DNA of 64,000 nt from Pseudoalteromonas sp. R3 (lineage in GTDB: Bacteria > Pseudomonadota > Gammaproteobacteria > Enterobacterales > Alteromonadaceae). Both the position numbers and the translations under genes were made by a program. Where the stretch lies: contig NZ_CP034835.1 of the NCBI RefSeq assembly GCF_004014715.1, positions 1,364,001 to 1,428,000 of the forward strand. Reading direction: 5' to 3'. This document shows positions 17,821 through 27,155 of the stretch, one piece after another (within the stretch, counting starts at the first letter, position 1; the number at the start of each line of letters is the position of its first letter). The notes beneath the pieces are model-generated. The model was not told the origin of the DNA. It did not search any database and worked only from the letters and a program-made list of their open reading frames with translations.

Positions 17821-20124
17821 ATGAAAGCAATGAAAAGATCTACGTTAGCAACTTTAATCAATGCGACGTTGTTCTCTGCTGTAGCAGGTACTTCATTCTC
17901 TACGCTTGCAGAAGAAGCGCAAGCTAAAAGTAATCAACTGGAAGTGATCCAAATCACCGCGCGTAAGCGTGTTGAGAACGCACAAGAAGTGCCAGTTTCT
18001 GTGTCTGCTTTACAAGGCGACAACTTAGACGCATACAGCTCAGCTGGTATGGATATCCGCTTTATGAATGCGAAGATCCCGAGTTTGTCGGTTGAATCTT
18101 CATTCGGACGTACATTCCCACGCTTTTATGTTCGTGGTCTGGGTAACACCGACTTCGATCTGAATGCTTCGCAGCCAGTTTCTTTGGTGGTTGACGAAGT
18201 TGTTCAGGAAAACCCAATCCTAAAAGGCTTCCCTGTATTCGATATCGAGCGTATTGAAGTACTGCGTGGCCCTCAGGGCACATTATTTGGTCGTAACACG
18301 CCAGCAGGTCTGGTTAAGTTCGACAGCGTAAAGCCAAGCCAGGAATTTGATGGCTATGCCGCAGTTTCTTATGGTAGCAACAGCTCAATTGACTTTGAGG
18401 GTGCTGCTGGTACCGGCTTGACAGATAAAATATCTACACGTGTTTCTTTGCTGGTTCAGGACAAGCCAGACTACATTGACGTGAAAGCGCCTGGTTTTGA
18501 AAAAGAGGATTCTCTGGGTGGTTACAACGAGAAGGCTGCGCGCGTACAGTTCCTGTACGAAGGCGATGACTTCACAGGTTTGTTGAACTACCACGTACGT
18601 GATCTGGAAGGCCGTCCAATCCCGTTCCGTGCTAATCTGATTGAAAAAGGCTCCAACAACATTAACCCATTGTATGATAACGATGTGGTTTATCAGGATG
18701 CAGCGTCTCGTGCGACTCAGAAAGTAGACACGCAAGGCCTTAGTCTGAAACTGGAATGGGATCTAAAAGAGCACACCATTACCTCAATCACTGGCTGGGA
18801 AAGCGCTGAAATTTATTCACGTGCAGACGTTGACGGTGGTTATGGTAATAATTTTGCCCCGACAATGGGGCCAGGTTTCATTCCGTTTTCTTCTGAAACA
18901 GCGGATGCCATCCCTGAGCATGATCAGTACACTCAGGAGCTTCGCCTTTCAAGCAACTTTTCGGGTGACTTCAATTACCAGGTTGGTTTATTCCTGTTTG
19001 AAGAAGATTTGACTATTGAAAGCTTTAGCTTCGACACAGGCGCATACGATGAAGCTGCTGGCAACTATGGTCTGCAAAACGGCTATGCAGTTCAGGAGCA
19101 AGAAACATCGGCATGGGCACTATTCGGTTCTTTCGATTACACTGTATCTGAGCAGCTGGACGTGACTCTGGGCTTACGTTACTCAGACGATGAAAAAGAT
19201 TTTTACGCAAAAAGAACGGACAACCCTACACCTTGGAACGGTTCCCCTGATTTCCTGGAAGGTCGTGCAAATCCAAGTGACAGTCACGTGAGTTGGGATC
19301 TAAGTGCAACTTACAAGCTGACGGATGATGTTAACCTGTTTGGTCGTTTGGCAAATGGTTTCCGTGCGCCAAGTGTTCAGGGTCGTATCCTGTTCGGTGA
19401 CGTTGTGACTGTAGCTGAGTCAGAAACTACTAACTCAATTGAATTTGGTGTGAAGTCAGACGTACTGGATGGTCAGGGTCGTGTGAACGCAACTGTGTTT
19501 TATTTCCAGATGGATGACCAACAATTGACCGCAGTAGGCGGCGGCTCTAACTTTAACCGTCTGATCAATGCCGATAAAACTACAGGTTATGGTTTTGAGC
19601 TGGATACTGAATGGGTATTAACGGACGAGCTAAATGCAACCTTTAATCTGAGCTACAACAAAACTGAGTTGGATGATGATTCGCTGGCAGTAGCTGTATG
19701 TGCTCAGTGTACAGTGACTGATCCTACTTACATGGTTGAAGGACCAAATGGTCCAGAAGCACGCGCGATTTTGGATGGCAATAGCCTACCGCATGCGCCA
19801 GAATGGATCTCAAACGCGACATTGCGTTATACCACAGAACTGGAAGACGGTGAGTTCTTTGTATACACCGACCTGTCTTACCGCAGTGAAATCGACTTCT
19901 TCTTGTATGAGTCGGTTGAGTTTAAAGGCGAAGCGCTGTTTGAAGCCGGTGTACGTGCGGGCTACGCGTGGAACTCGGGCGACAACGACTATGAAGTGTC
20001 GGCGTTTGTACGTAACCTGTTCGATGAGCAGGTGGTTATCGGTGGTGTAGATTTCAACAACAACACAGGTATGCTGAACGAAGAGCGCTTTGTTGGTGCT
20101 GAGTTCAAAGTGAAATTCTTTTAA
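17821..20124 (+). CDS. TonB-dependent outer-membrane receptor
   Basis: A 767-residue receptor. The signal peptide ends near TLAEEA (about residue 30). The plug domain follows (ARKRVENAQEVPVSVSAL, RYVRGLGNTD-like and IEVLRGPQGTLFGRN at about 135-155), then the 22-strand barrel ends with the aromatic terminus FKVKFF, the usual outer-membrane assembly signal. It transports a large or scarce substrate using TonB energy. The subclass resembles receptors for plant- or algal-derived compounds in marine bacteria rather than clear siderophore receptors, but the substrate is not identifiable. It is monocistronic, with its own terminator. Confidence 0.9.
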   Translation: MKAMKRSTLATLINATLFSAVAGTSFSTLAEEAQAKSNQLEVIQITARKRVENAQEVPVSVSALQGDNLDAYSSAGMDIRFMNAKIPSLSVESSFGRTFPRFYVRGLGNTDFDLNASQPVSLVVDEVVQENPILKGFPVFDIERIEVLRGPQGTLFGRNTPAGLVKFDSVKPSQEFDGYAAVSYGSNSSIDFEGAAGTGLTDKISTRVSLLVQDKPDYIDVKAPGFEKEDSLGGYNEKAARVQFLYEGDDFTGLLNYHVRDLEGRPIPFRANLIEKGSNNINPLYDNDVVYQDAASRATQKVDTQGLSLKLEWDLKEHTITSITGWESAEIYSRADVDGGYGNNFAPTMGPGFIPFSSETADAIPEHDQYTQELRLSSNFSGDFNYQVGLFLFEEDLTIESFSFDTGAYDEAAGNYGLQNGYAVQEQETSAWALFGSFDYTVSEQLDVTLGLRYSDDEKDFYAKRTDNPTPWNGSPDFLEGRANPSDSHVSWDLSATYKLTDDVNLFGRLANGFRAPSVQGRILFGDVVTVAESETTNSIEFGVKSDVLDGQGRVNATVFYFQMDDQQLTAVGGGSNFNRLINADKTTGYGFELDTEWVLTDELNATFNLSYNKTELDDDSLAVAVCAQCTVTDPTYMVEGPNGPEARAILDGNSLPHAPEWISNATLRYTTELEDGEFFVYTDLSYRSEIDFFLYESVEFKGEALFEAGVRAGYAWNSGDNDYEVSAFVRNLFDEQVVIGGVDFNNNTGMLNEERFVGAEFKVKFF

Positions 20125-20144
20125 TTTCACGGAAAATTAAAGCG

Positions 20145-20179
20145 AAAACCCGTGAATGCTCGGCATTCACGGGTTTTTT
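20145..20179 (+). terminator. Rho-independent terminator after the TonB-dependent receptor
   Basis: AAAACCCGTGAATGC (20145-20159) pairs perfectly with GCATTCACGGGTTTT (20163-20177) around a 3-base loop, and the T-run continues to 20179. The A-tract before the stem may make it work in both directions. Confidence 0.95.
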
Positions 20180-20256
20180 ATTAATACTGTCATGCAACCA
20201 TGCCCCAGTACTGGTAAAGTACAGCTGGTTTAGACAGAATTTTAGAGGAAGAGAAA

Positions 20257-20553
20257 ATGTCCGCATTTTGGAACTACCGCGTTATCTATTGCGAAGCTAG
20301 TAAAGATGCGCCAGAGCAATATCAGGTACATGCGGTTGAGTACAATGAAAATGGTAAGGCGGTCAACTGGTCGGAGACCGGTGAATCGCCTTATGGCCAG
20401 AGCATTGATGACCTGAAAGCCGATTTTACTCGGTTGCAAACGGCATTCGATAAACCGGTACTGAAAGTGATTCGCAAACCCCGCGGTTACGAGCTGGTAG
20501 AAAAAGACACAGGTGATGTTGCGCACGCAGAGCCACCTGCCAAAGCAGAGTAA
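20257..20553 (+). CDS. Conserved-looking small hypothetical protein
   Basis: A 98-residue acidic protein with a good Shine-Dalgarno (GAGGAAGAG) before its ATG. It contains WNYRVIYCE, YGQSIDDLKADFTRLQTAF and LKVIRKPRGYELVEKDTG stretches, giving an alternating strand/helix pattern, and an Ala/Pro/Glu tail. No family or function is recognised. It sits 22 bases upstream of the HAD phosphatase gene and is probably co-transcribed with it. Confidence 0.65.
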   Translation: MSAFWNYRVIYCEASKDAPEQYQVHAVEYNENGKAVNWSETGESPYGQSIDDLKADFTRLQTAFDKPVLKVIRKPRGYELVEKDTGDVAHAEPPAKAE

Positions 20554-20575
20554 GACCAATAATGAAGGAGTGATG

Positions 20576-21238
20576 ATGAATTTAAAGGCAATCTTGTTTG
20601 ATTTTGATGGGACGCTGGCGGATTCGGAAGCGCTCCATTACCATAGCTGGCAACGCGTACTGGCGCCTTTTGATATCACTTATAGCGAGCTGGCTTTCTG
20701 TGATGAGTTTTCTGGTGTGCCTACGCTGAAAACGGCACAGATTCTGCGCGAGCGCCATCAGCTGCCCCATGATGCGCAGGCATTGTGTGAGGAAAAAAAT
20801 CGTCTGTTTGTCGACACCTCGGCCACCATCAGGCCCAGGCTCATGCCTTATGCCAGAGAGATCCTGAGCTATACGGCACAGCATTGTAAACTGGCGCTGG
20901 TGACTGGCAGCACCCGAGCTGAAGCCATTCCGGTACTGGAACACTATGACCTGTTGCACTTCTTTGAGTGTATCGTTACCAAAGATGATGTAAAACATCC
21001 AAAACCACACCCTGAACCTTATATCCAAGCTTTGGTATCATTACACGTTTCACCCGATCAAGCCATCGCGATTGAGGATACTACAACCGGGCTCACTTCG
21101 GGCTGTACCGCGGGGCTTCAGGTGCTGGTGATCCCTAATCAGCATTCAGCTAAACAGGACTTTTCGCGCGCAGCGTGGCAGGAAAGCTCGTTGCAGTCGG
21201 CCCTGCCCTTAATTGAGCGCCTTATCGGTCAAGATTAG
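20576..21238 (+). CDS. HAD superfamily sugar-phosphatase/beta-phosphoglucomutase-like hydrolase
   Basis: A 220-residue HAD-IA protein. Motif I is DFDGTLADS (nucleophile Asp near residue 8), motif II VTGSTRAE, motif III Lys in VKHPKPHPEPY and motif IV AIEDTTTGL. The helical cap between motifs I and II places it with phosphoglycolate phosphatase and beta-phosphoglucomutase relatives. The substrate is unknown. The ATG at 20576 is chosen because AAGGAG lies 5 bases upstream; the adjacent ATG at 20573 has only a 2-base spacing. Confidence 0.82.
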   Translation: MNLKAILFDFDGTLADSEALHYHSWQRVLAPFDITYSELAFCDEFSGVPTLKTAQILRERHQLPHDAQALCEEKNRLFVDTSATIRPRLMPYAREILSYTAQHCKLALVTGSTRAEAIPVLEHYDLLHFFECIVTKDDVKHPKPHPEPYIQALVSLHVSPDQAIAIEDTTTGLTSGCTAGLQVLVIPNQHSAKQDFSRAAWQESSLQSALPLIERLIGQD

Positions 21239-21360
21239 GTGGCAGTTTTGCTGTTGTCTTTTTGCGCGTCACTTTAAAGTCGTCGGCTGGCATTTTTGTC
21301 AACCCACGCTATGCTCTGATAGTGAAAGAAATAGGATTCTAACTCTACAAGGAGCGTAGT

Positions 21361-22203
21361 ATGCACACCAAACTGTTTGGGTGGTTGCTGCTGGTCTGTC
21401 TGTGCCAATTGCAGCCCGCCTATTGTAATTCCACACCAGCTGTACAACTTGCCAAAGTATACCAGGCACAACGTCCGGTCATGCACTATCTGGTGAGCGA
21501 AAAGTTTGACGGTGTCCGGGCTATCTGGAATGGCAGACAACTGGTTACCCGCAGTGGCCAACAGATCCATGCTCCGCATTGGTTTACTTCAGCTTTGCCA
21601 GACATAGCACTCGACGGGGAGCTGTGGGCGGGGTACGAGAACTTTGAGTTTGTCAGTGCGGTGGTACGCCGCCATAAGGCTTCGGATCAGGACTGGCGGC
21701 AGGTTCAATACCTGATCTTTGATGCACCGGATATTACGGCCCCCTTTGTGCAGCGCTATCAGGTATATAGCCAGCTGATCAATCGGCTGGCACAGCCGCA
21801 TATTCGTGCGGTAACTCAGCATCACCTTTCAACTAAGGCCGAGCTCGATGACTTTTTTGCACAGGTTTTGGCGCGTGGTGGGGAAGGGGTGATGCTGCAT
21901 GAGCGTCAGGCACTTCATCAACAGGGCAGGACATCGGCAATCTTGAAGTATAAACCCTATTTTGACGCCGAAGCCGAGGTGATTGCCCATTTGCCGGGTA
22001 AAGGAAAGTATCAGGGGATGATGGGGGCGATTAGGGTGAAAACAGCACAGGGAAAGGTATTTAAGATTGGCAGTGGCTTTACTGATGCACAGCGACGAAA
22101 TCCGCCCCCGGTTGGCAGTGTCGTGACATATAGATTTCAGGGGATCACTAAGTTCGGTAAACCGCGATTTGCTCGCTTTTTGAGAACAAGGCAGCCACTA
22201 TAA
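21361..22203 (+). CDS. Exported minimal ATP-dependent DNA ligase (Lig E type)
   Basis: A 280-residue ATP-dependent DNA ligase with an N-terminal signal peptide (about residues 1-22). The adenylation motif is SEKFDGVRAIW with Lys48 as the AMP acceptor (K-x-D-G). ALDGELW is motif III, GGEGVML motif IV and LKYKPY motif V; a small OB domain follows. It lacks the N-terminal DNA-binding domain and matches the minimal Lig E class, whose members are predicted to act in the periplasm, possibly on DNA during uptake. A strong Shine-Dalgarno (AAGGAGCG) precedes the ATG. Confidence 0.85.
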   Translation: MHTKLFGWLLLVCLCQLQPAYCNSTPAVQLAKVYQAQRPVMHYLVSEKFDGVRAIWNGRQLVTRSGQQIHAPHWFTSALPDIALDGELWAGYENFEFVSAVVRRHKASDQDWRQVQYLIFDAPDITAPFVQRYQVYSQLINRLAQPHIRAVTQHHLSTKAELDDFFAQVLARGGEGVMLHERQALHQQGRTSAILKYKPYFDAEAEVIAHLPGKGKYQGMMGAIRVKTAQGKVFKIGSGFTDAQRRNPPPVGSVVTYRFQGITKFGKPRFARFLRTRQPL

Positions 22204-22289
22204 GGTGTGAGCCCCAATGGGTTGAGACTTTTACTTGCCACCTTGCTGTGATACAGTGCGCGACCTTTTTTATGGTCGTGAGGTGAAAA

Positions 22290-23660
22290 ATGATAGCAGG
22301 ATTTGATTACGGTAGTTCCAATTGCGCAATCGGCGTGATGCAAGAGGGTGACGTGACACTGGTTCCGCTGGAGCAGGGTAAGCACTATCTGCCATCGACA
22401 CTTTACGCTTTACACAATAGCCTGGTGAGTGAGTTTGTGGCACACAAACTGGCAGGCTCGATGCTTGCTACTGACTACCAAAGTGCACGTAAACCTCTGC
22501 TCAGTAGCGCCGCAATGGCGAGACGCGAACTGGACTTACAACCGACAGAGCAGGGTCTGTTTGTCGGTCAGCAGGCAATAGATGAGTATATTGCGTTCCC
22601 GGAAGAAGGGTACTTTGTGAAATCCCCTAAGTCCTTCTTTGGTGCCGTTGGTCTGAAGCCGGCGCAGCTTGCGTTTTTTGAAGATATCGCCACGGCCATG
22701 ATTATGGAAATAAAAAGCCGGGCAGAGCATCATCTGGGATATTCCCTGAATCATACTGTCATTGGTCGTCCTGTGAACTTCCAGGCGATTGGTGGCGAGC
22801 AAAGCAATCGTCAGGCAATCGATATCCTGACTGTTGCCGCAAAGAGAGCAGGCTTTAAAGACGTGGAGTTTCTGTATGAGCCGCTGGCGGCTGGCATTGA
22901 TTACGAGTCGCGTCTGACTGAAGATCAGAAAGTACTGGTGGTTGATATTGGAGGCGGTACCAGCGACTGTTCCTTTGTGCAAATGGGCCCGAGCTTTCGT
23001 GATAAAGCCGACCGTAGTGCCGACTTTTTAGCTCACAGTGGTAAGCGGATCGGAGGCAATGATCTGGATATCGCACTGGCCTTTCATACCCTTATGCCGG
23101 TGTGCGGCTTAGGTGGTCAGTTCACATCAGGGTTACCTTTGCCAAATCCTCTGTTCTGGCAGGCGTGTAAAATTAACGACATTCAGATGCAAAGCGACTT
23201 CTACAGCGAGCAGATGCAACGCGAGTTGACTGGCATGCTAAGAGATGTATGCGAGCCTGAAAAACTACAGCGTTTGTTAAAGATACAAAAAAACAAAATG
23301 ACCCACCAATTTGTACGTCAGGGGGAGTTGGCTAAAATCGCCCTGTCGGAGCAAGAAGAACAGGTTGTGCCGCTGGACTTTCTGGACAAAGCATTGAATG
23401 TCAAGGTGAGTGCGCAGACTATGGCTGAATCGGTAGCCAGCTGTCTGGAACAAGCCGCGGCGCTGGCTGAACAAGCGATTGTTGAAGCCAAAACACAGCC
23501 CGATGTGATTTATCTGACCGGGGGAAGTGCCCAATCTCCGCTGTTAAAGCTGGCATTACAGCAGCGTCTGGGTGATATACCTATGGTTAATGGTGACAAC
23601 TTTGGTAGCGTTACAGCCGGCCTGACTAAATGGGCGAACAGGCTTTACCAAACGGCTTAA
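22290..23660 (+). CDS. yegD: Hsp70-like chaperone family protein YegD
   Basis: A 456-residue actin/Hsp70-fold ATPase. Phosphate-1 motif GFDYGSSNCAIGV is at the N-terminus, phosphate-2 motif VVDIGGGTSDCSFV lies around residue 215 and the adenosine motif YLTGGSAQSP near 410. It lacks the Hsp70 substrate-binding domain. This is the YegD group of cytoplasmic Hsp70 relatives of unknown client. GAGGTG precedes the ATG. It converges on mgsA across a hairpin. Confidence 0.85.
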   Translation: MIAGFDYGSSNCAIGVMQEGDVTLVPLEQGKHYLPSTLYALHNSLVSEFVAHKLAGSMLATDYQSARKPLLSSAAMARRELDLQPTEQGLFVGQQAIDEYIAFPEEGYFVKSPKSFFGAVGLKPAQLAFFEDIATAMIMEIKSRAEHHLGYSLNHTVIGRPVNFQAIGGEQSNRQAIDILTVAAKRAGFKDVEFLYEPLAAGIDYESRLTEDQKVLVVDIGGGTSDCSFVQMGPSFRDKADRSADFLAHSGKRIGGNDLDIALAFHTLMPVCGLGGQFTSGLPLPNPLFWQACKINDIQMQSDFYSEQMQRELTGMLRDVCEPEKLQRLLKIQKNKMTHQFVRQGELAKIALSEQEEQVVPLDFLDKALNVKVSAQTMAESVASCLEQAAALAEQAIVEAKTQPDVIYLTGGSAQSPLLKLALQQRLGDIPMVNGDNFGSVTAGLTKWANRLYQTA

Positions 23661-23683
23661 TGTCACACTCTATCTGAGTGGAT

Positions 23684-23719
23684 AAGCTGCGCGAAAGTTC
23701 TGTAAACATTGCGCAGCTT
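23684..23719. terminator. Hairpin between convergent yegD and mgsA
   Basis: AAGCTGCGC (23684-23692) pairs with GCGCAGCTT (23711-23719), an exact 9-bp stem with an 18-base loop. The flanking T-runs are short, so the terminator function is plausible rather than certain. Confidence 0.5.
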
Positions 23720-23772
23720 GCTTTATCGGGGCCATAAGTAACCAGACAGCCTCGGCTTTGCTTCTACAAGCA

Positions 23773-24234
23773 TTAGCGCTCCAGTCGTTCTGACAGATAC
23801 TGCTCGTAGTCAGGTAACTGGCGCTCTATCGGAGTGGTCATCATCATCGAAGAGAGCAACATATCTGCGGTAGTTTCATTACACGCGACCGGAATATTCC
23901 ATACGGCGGCTAGCCTGAGCAGGGCTTTTACATCTGGATCATGGGGCTGTGAGGCCATGGGATCCCAGAAAAAAATAAGCATATGAATTTCATTTTCGGC
24001 AATTTTTGCACCAAGCTGTTGATCCCCACCCATTGGACCGCTCAGAAGTTTATGGACAGGCAGGCCCGACGTTTTTTCAATAAGGCTACCTGTTGTTCCT
24101 GTAGCATACAGCTGATGCATAGCGAGCTTATCAAGGTGTGACTGACACCAGCTCACCATGGCTTGTTTTTTACCATCATGTGCAACCAGTGCGATACGTT
24201 TTTTAGCCGGAATAACCTGCGACTTGGTGTCCAT
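23773..24234 (-). CDS. mgsA: Methylglyoxal synthase
   Basis: A 153-residue protein with the family landmarks ALVAHDGKK near the N-terminus, [18 protein letters not shown] (the catalytic aspartate region) and [20 protein letters not shown]. It converts dihydroxyacetone phosphate to methylglyoxal and phosphate, a bypass of lower glycolysis used when phosphate is short or sugar phosphates build up. It starts 7 bases after the LysE-type exporter stop, so the two are probably one operon. Confidence 0.93.
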   Translation of the reverse strand: MDTKSQVIPAKKRIALVAHDGKKQAMVSWCQSHLDKLAMHQLYATGTTGSLIEKTSGLPVHKLLSGPMGGDQQLGAKIAENEIHMLIFFWDPMASQPHDPDVKALLRLAAVWNIPVACNETTADMLLSSMMMTTPIERQLPDYEQYLSERLER

Positions 24235-24241
24235 ACTTACC

Positions 24242-24877
24242 TCATAGTAATAAGTTAATTGCCAGTGCGACGAAGATAAATGCAGAGATCCTGTCTATCC
24301 AAATTGGCGCACTGGGGTGAGCGCGAAAATAACCGGCAATTTTATCGCCGCTGTAAACATACACACAATCAATGGGAAAGGCTAGGATCGGGTAGAGTAA
24401 ACCGAACATGGCCAGCTGCACTGTGGTTGATGTTGTGAGGCTCTGATCAACAAACTGGGGAATAAAGGCAATAAAAAATAGCGCTACTTTAGGGTTTAAT
24501 ACCTCGGTCATCATTGCCTGGAACATGACATTTTGCTGTTTCTTATTGCTTACATGGGGCTTTTCATCATCACAGTCACTCGACTTGGAGAGCGTGTCTT
24601 TAAAAGTGCGTATACCCAGATAGGCAAGATAAGCAGCACCTAAATATTGTACTGTGGTATAGGCGGTTTCTGATGCTTTGAGAATGGCCGACAAACCAAT
24701 CACAGCAAACAGGGTATGGACCACACCGCCGAGGGCAAAGCCGAAGGCACTTTGCATGCCAGCAGTCCGACCATTAGTAAAAGTCTGAGCCATTAAAAAG
24801 GCATTTGAAGGGCCCGGAGCAATGGCAATAATAAAGCTGGCAAATAAAAAAGAGGCGAGTAATTCGGGGTTCAGCAT
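24242..24877 (-). CDS. LysE/RhtB family amino-acid exporter
   Basis: A 211-residue membrane protein with about six hydrophobic segments. The conserved N-terminal [15 protein letters not shown] matches the RhtB/LysE signature (PGP), and [19 protein letters not shown] and [10 protein letters not shown] are also typical. Such proteins export amino acids or homoserine lactone-like small molecules. The substrate is not predictable. It is upstream of mgsA in the same direction. Confidence 0.82.
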   Translation of the reverse strand: MLNPELLASFLFASFIIAIAPGPSNAFLMAQTFTNGRTAGMQSAFGFALGGVVHTLFAVIGLSAILKASETAYTTVQYLGAAYLAYLGIRTFKDTLSKSSDCDDEKPHVSNKKQQNVMFQAMMTEVLNPKVALFFIAFIPQFVDQSLTTSTTVQLAMFGLLYPILAFPIDCVYVYSGDKIAGYFRAHPSAPIWIDRISAFIFVALAINLLL

Positions 24878-24935
24878 GTTGCACTCTGATAGACAAGGTT
24901 GCCCTTAGTGTACCCAGCTTAAAATAAAAAGCCCA

Positions 24936-24967
24936 TAAAAAATGCGGACATATGCCCGCATAAAAAA
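24936..24967 (-). terminator. Rho-independent terminator after the subtilase gene
   Basis: On the minus strand ATGCGG(G)CATATG(T)CCGCAT (24961-24942) forms a near-perfect hairpin followed by TTTTTTAT. The sequence is A-rich on the other side, so it may also work in the opposite direction. Confidence 0.85.
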
Positions 24968-25057
24968 TTGGTTGGGGATACTCAGCTAACTTGACGTGCG
25001 CTCGTCCGTCTACCCCGGGAGCGCGCTACGGCATGTTATCCGCTAAGTTGCTCAGTA

Positions 25058-26875
25058 TCAGAACACAACAGTCTGACTCGCAGAACAAGCCGATGTGCTG
25101 CCTTGCTCACAAACCTGATAAGAGTAGCTACCGCCACCTTTACCACTGATGCTATCTGTGTAGCTATTATCGTTGCTGGTTGTGACAATCTTGCTACCGT
25201 TACGGAAAATATCTACCTGAGATGTTGAGGCGCCTTGCCAGTTCAGGTCAACATATTTGCTGCCTTTTAATTTGTACCCATTAGCCGTTAGCTGTAGGTC
25301 ACCACCATTACCGCCGCCGGCACAGCCGTTGGCAGTCAGATAAGCATCTGCATCTGCCGCTTTAACAATACCGTAGCCAAAGTACACATCTTTACCCGCC
25401 GCACCGCTATCTTGTGCCGTTGCTTTAAGTGCGGCACGGATTTCCTGACCGGTACAATCTGGGTGATTTGACCAGACTAATGCAGCAATACCAGATACTG
25501 CCGGGGTTGCCATTGAAGTCCCGCTCATCAGACCATAATCGGATGTACCGATGACGATATTTGCAGTAGAGGCAGCCAGCAGGGCTGTGCGGTCTTCCAG
25601 TGCTGCACCAATCGCCGGGATACTGGTGGCATTGGTATCACCCAGTGTGCCATACAGCATACCTGCTTCATTATTGATTATGATGGCACCAACACCGCCT
25701 GAATTTTCGCAGTTAGCCACTTTGTCATGGAAAGAAATATTGCCCCGGTCAATCAGACAGACTTTACCGCTGGCGTTGGCATCGGTAGCTTCTGCTGTGC
25801 CCATAAAGTAAACTGATGAAGAGACGCTGCCGCTGTTCTCCATTGCCGATGAAGCGAATACTGCGCCATCAACGTTCAGGCTGGACGATGTAGCCAGGCC
25901 TGCCGGGTAAGTTGACAAGGTATCAACGCCACCGGCTGTTACTTCAACACAAGTGGTTTCATCTTCAGCTGCATTTTTGCCTTTGCCACTTTGACAGCTT
26001 GGAAATTGAGAAAAGTCAGCAATGTTGTTGTCGGCATCATTCGCGCCGACCATCATGACTGACGGGTAACCGGCAGGGTAGGAGCGTACATTGTTGCCGT
26101 CATTACCTGCGGCTGCAACCACCAGACCGCCAGCATTATTAAAACTTTCGAAGGCATTTTCTTCGGTACTGTTTGCACCGCCGCCGCCCAGACTCATACT
26201 GATGATGTTGGCACCTGCCTGACTACACAGATTTGCTGCGTGGGCCAGGTCCGATGAATAACCCCATCCTTCAGCGTTGAATACTTTAATGATGTGCATG
26301 TCTACACCAGGTGCCATACCAATCACACCGATATTGTTGTCCGCAGCACCCACAGTACCGGCTACGTGCGTACCATGCGGGCCACCATGCTCATACCAGT
26401 TACCCGTGCCAGAGTCATTGTCTCCGGTGATGTTACCCCAGATAAAGTCTGGGTTTGACATGTCCAGACCTGAGTCGATAACGCAGACTTTCATGCCGGC
26501 ATTGGCGTTAAAGGTCACCTGGTTGGCTTGTGACTGATAATACGCATAAGGGGCAACCTGTTGCTGCATCGGGTCGCCGGCATCGTCGTTATACAAACCC
26601 ATTAGTTGACGCTTCTGGTCTACTTCAATCAGTTTGATGTGTGGATTGTTAAGGAGTCCCTTCACTTCACTGAGCGCTTTGCCGCTAAATGTGGCTGCCA
26701 GGAAACCATCACCGTCAACGTGCAGCTCAGCGCCCATTTTCTTGGCCAGCGCTTTAACTACACCTTTTTTGCTGTTATCTACCTGGATGATGAATCTGTC
26801 GTCGTTTGCTTGTGCGGTAGTGGCTGCACACAGGCCGGCAAGTAGGAGTGAAGTCGTAAACTTGTTGAATGTCAT
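25058..26875 (-). CDS. Secreted subtilisin-like serine protease with PA-domain insert
   Basis: A 605-residue S8 peptidase: signal peptide (about 1-23), inhibitor-type propeptide (about 27-85) and a catalytic domain. The triad is Asp134 (CVIDSGLD), His170 (HGTHVAGT) and Ser454 (GTSMATPAVSG), with oxyanion region AAAGNDG near 255. A protease-associated (PA) insert lies at about 310-440 (KVCLIDRGNISF ... GVGAIIINNE). The C-terminal ~90 residues form a fibronectin-like beta domain (YKLKGSKYVDLNW ... YSYQVCEQG). It probably serves extracellular protein degradation, as in other marine Pseudoalteromonas. Confidence 0.92.
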   Translation of the reverse strand: MTFNKFTTSLLLAGLCAATTAQANDDRFIIQVDNSKKGVVKALAKKMGAELHVDGDGFLAATFSGKALSEVKGLLNNPHIKLIEVDQKRQLMGLYNDDAGDPMQQQVAPYAYYQSQANQVTFNANAGMKVCVIDSGLDMSNPDFIWGNITGDNDSGTGNWYEHGGPHGTHVAGTVGAADNNIGVIGMAPGVDMHIIKVFNAEGWGYSSDLAHAANLCSQAGANIISMSLGGGGANSTEENAFESFNNAGGLVVAAAGNDGNNVRSYPAGYPSVMMVGANDADNNIADFSQFPSCQSGKGKNAAEDETTCVEVTAGGVDTLSTYPAGLATSSSLNVDGAVFASSAMENSGSVSSSVYFMGTAEATDANASGKVCLIDRGNISFHDKVANCENSGGVGAIIINNEAGMLYGTLGDTNATSIPAIGAALEDRTALLAASTANIVIGTSDYGLMSGTSMATPAVSGIAALVWSNHPDCTGQEIRAALKATAQDSGAAGKDVYFGYGIVKAADADAYLTANGCAGGGNGGDLQLTANGYKLKGSKYVDLNWQGASTSQVDIFRNGSKIVTTSNDNSYTDSISGKGGGSYSYQVCEQGSTSACSASQTVVF

Positions 26876-27092
26876 TATTATTATCTCACAATTTATAATT
26901 ATTTTAACTTGGTTACATTGCTAACCGCTGGTTAACGCTTATTAAGATAGACGTAATATTGCGCTAACGTAAAGAAGAATTTTTCCACTTTGATGGAATT
27001 TTTAGGAATTAATTATTCTTCATTTAGAATAAAAGAGTATTAGGGGAAGTCTGGATATGTAGAATATTTATTCTTTAAAATGAATGAAAATA

Positions 27093-27136
27093 GGTATCAT
27101 TATCTGTGCAGTGCCTATTTAAAGGATAATGATACC
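27093..27136. repeat. Perfect 12-bp inverted repeat with 20-base loop
   Basis: GGTATCATTATC (27093-27104) and GATAATGATACC (27125-27136) are exact reverse complements. It lies 20 bases past the 3' end of the MFS gene and upstream of the subtilase gene. There is no T-run, so it may be a weak terminator, an RNA-stability element or a protein site. Confidence 0.6.
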
Positions 27137-27155
27137 AATTGATGTGTTTAGGTTA

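Noticed and set aside
17595..17861. Minus-strand frame of 88 codons across the receptor promoter
   Set aside because: It runs through the promoter and start of the TonB receptor, has no family match and is best explained as chance.
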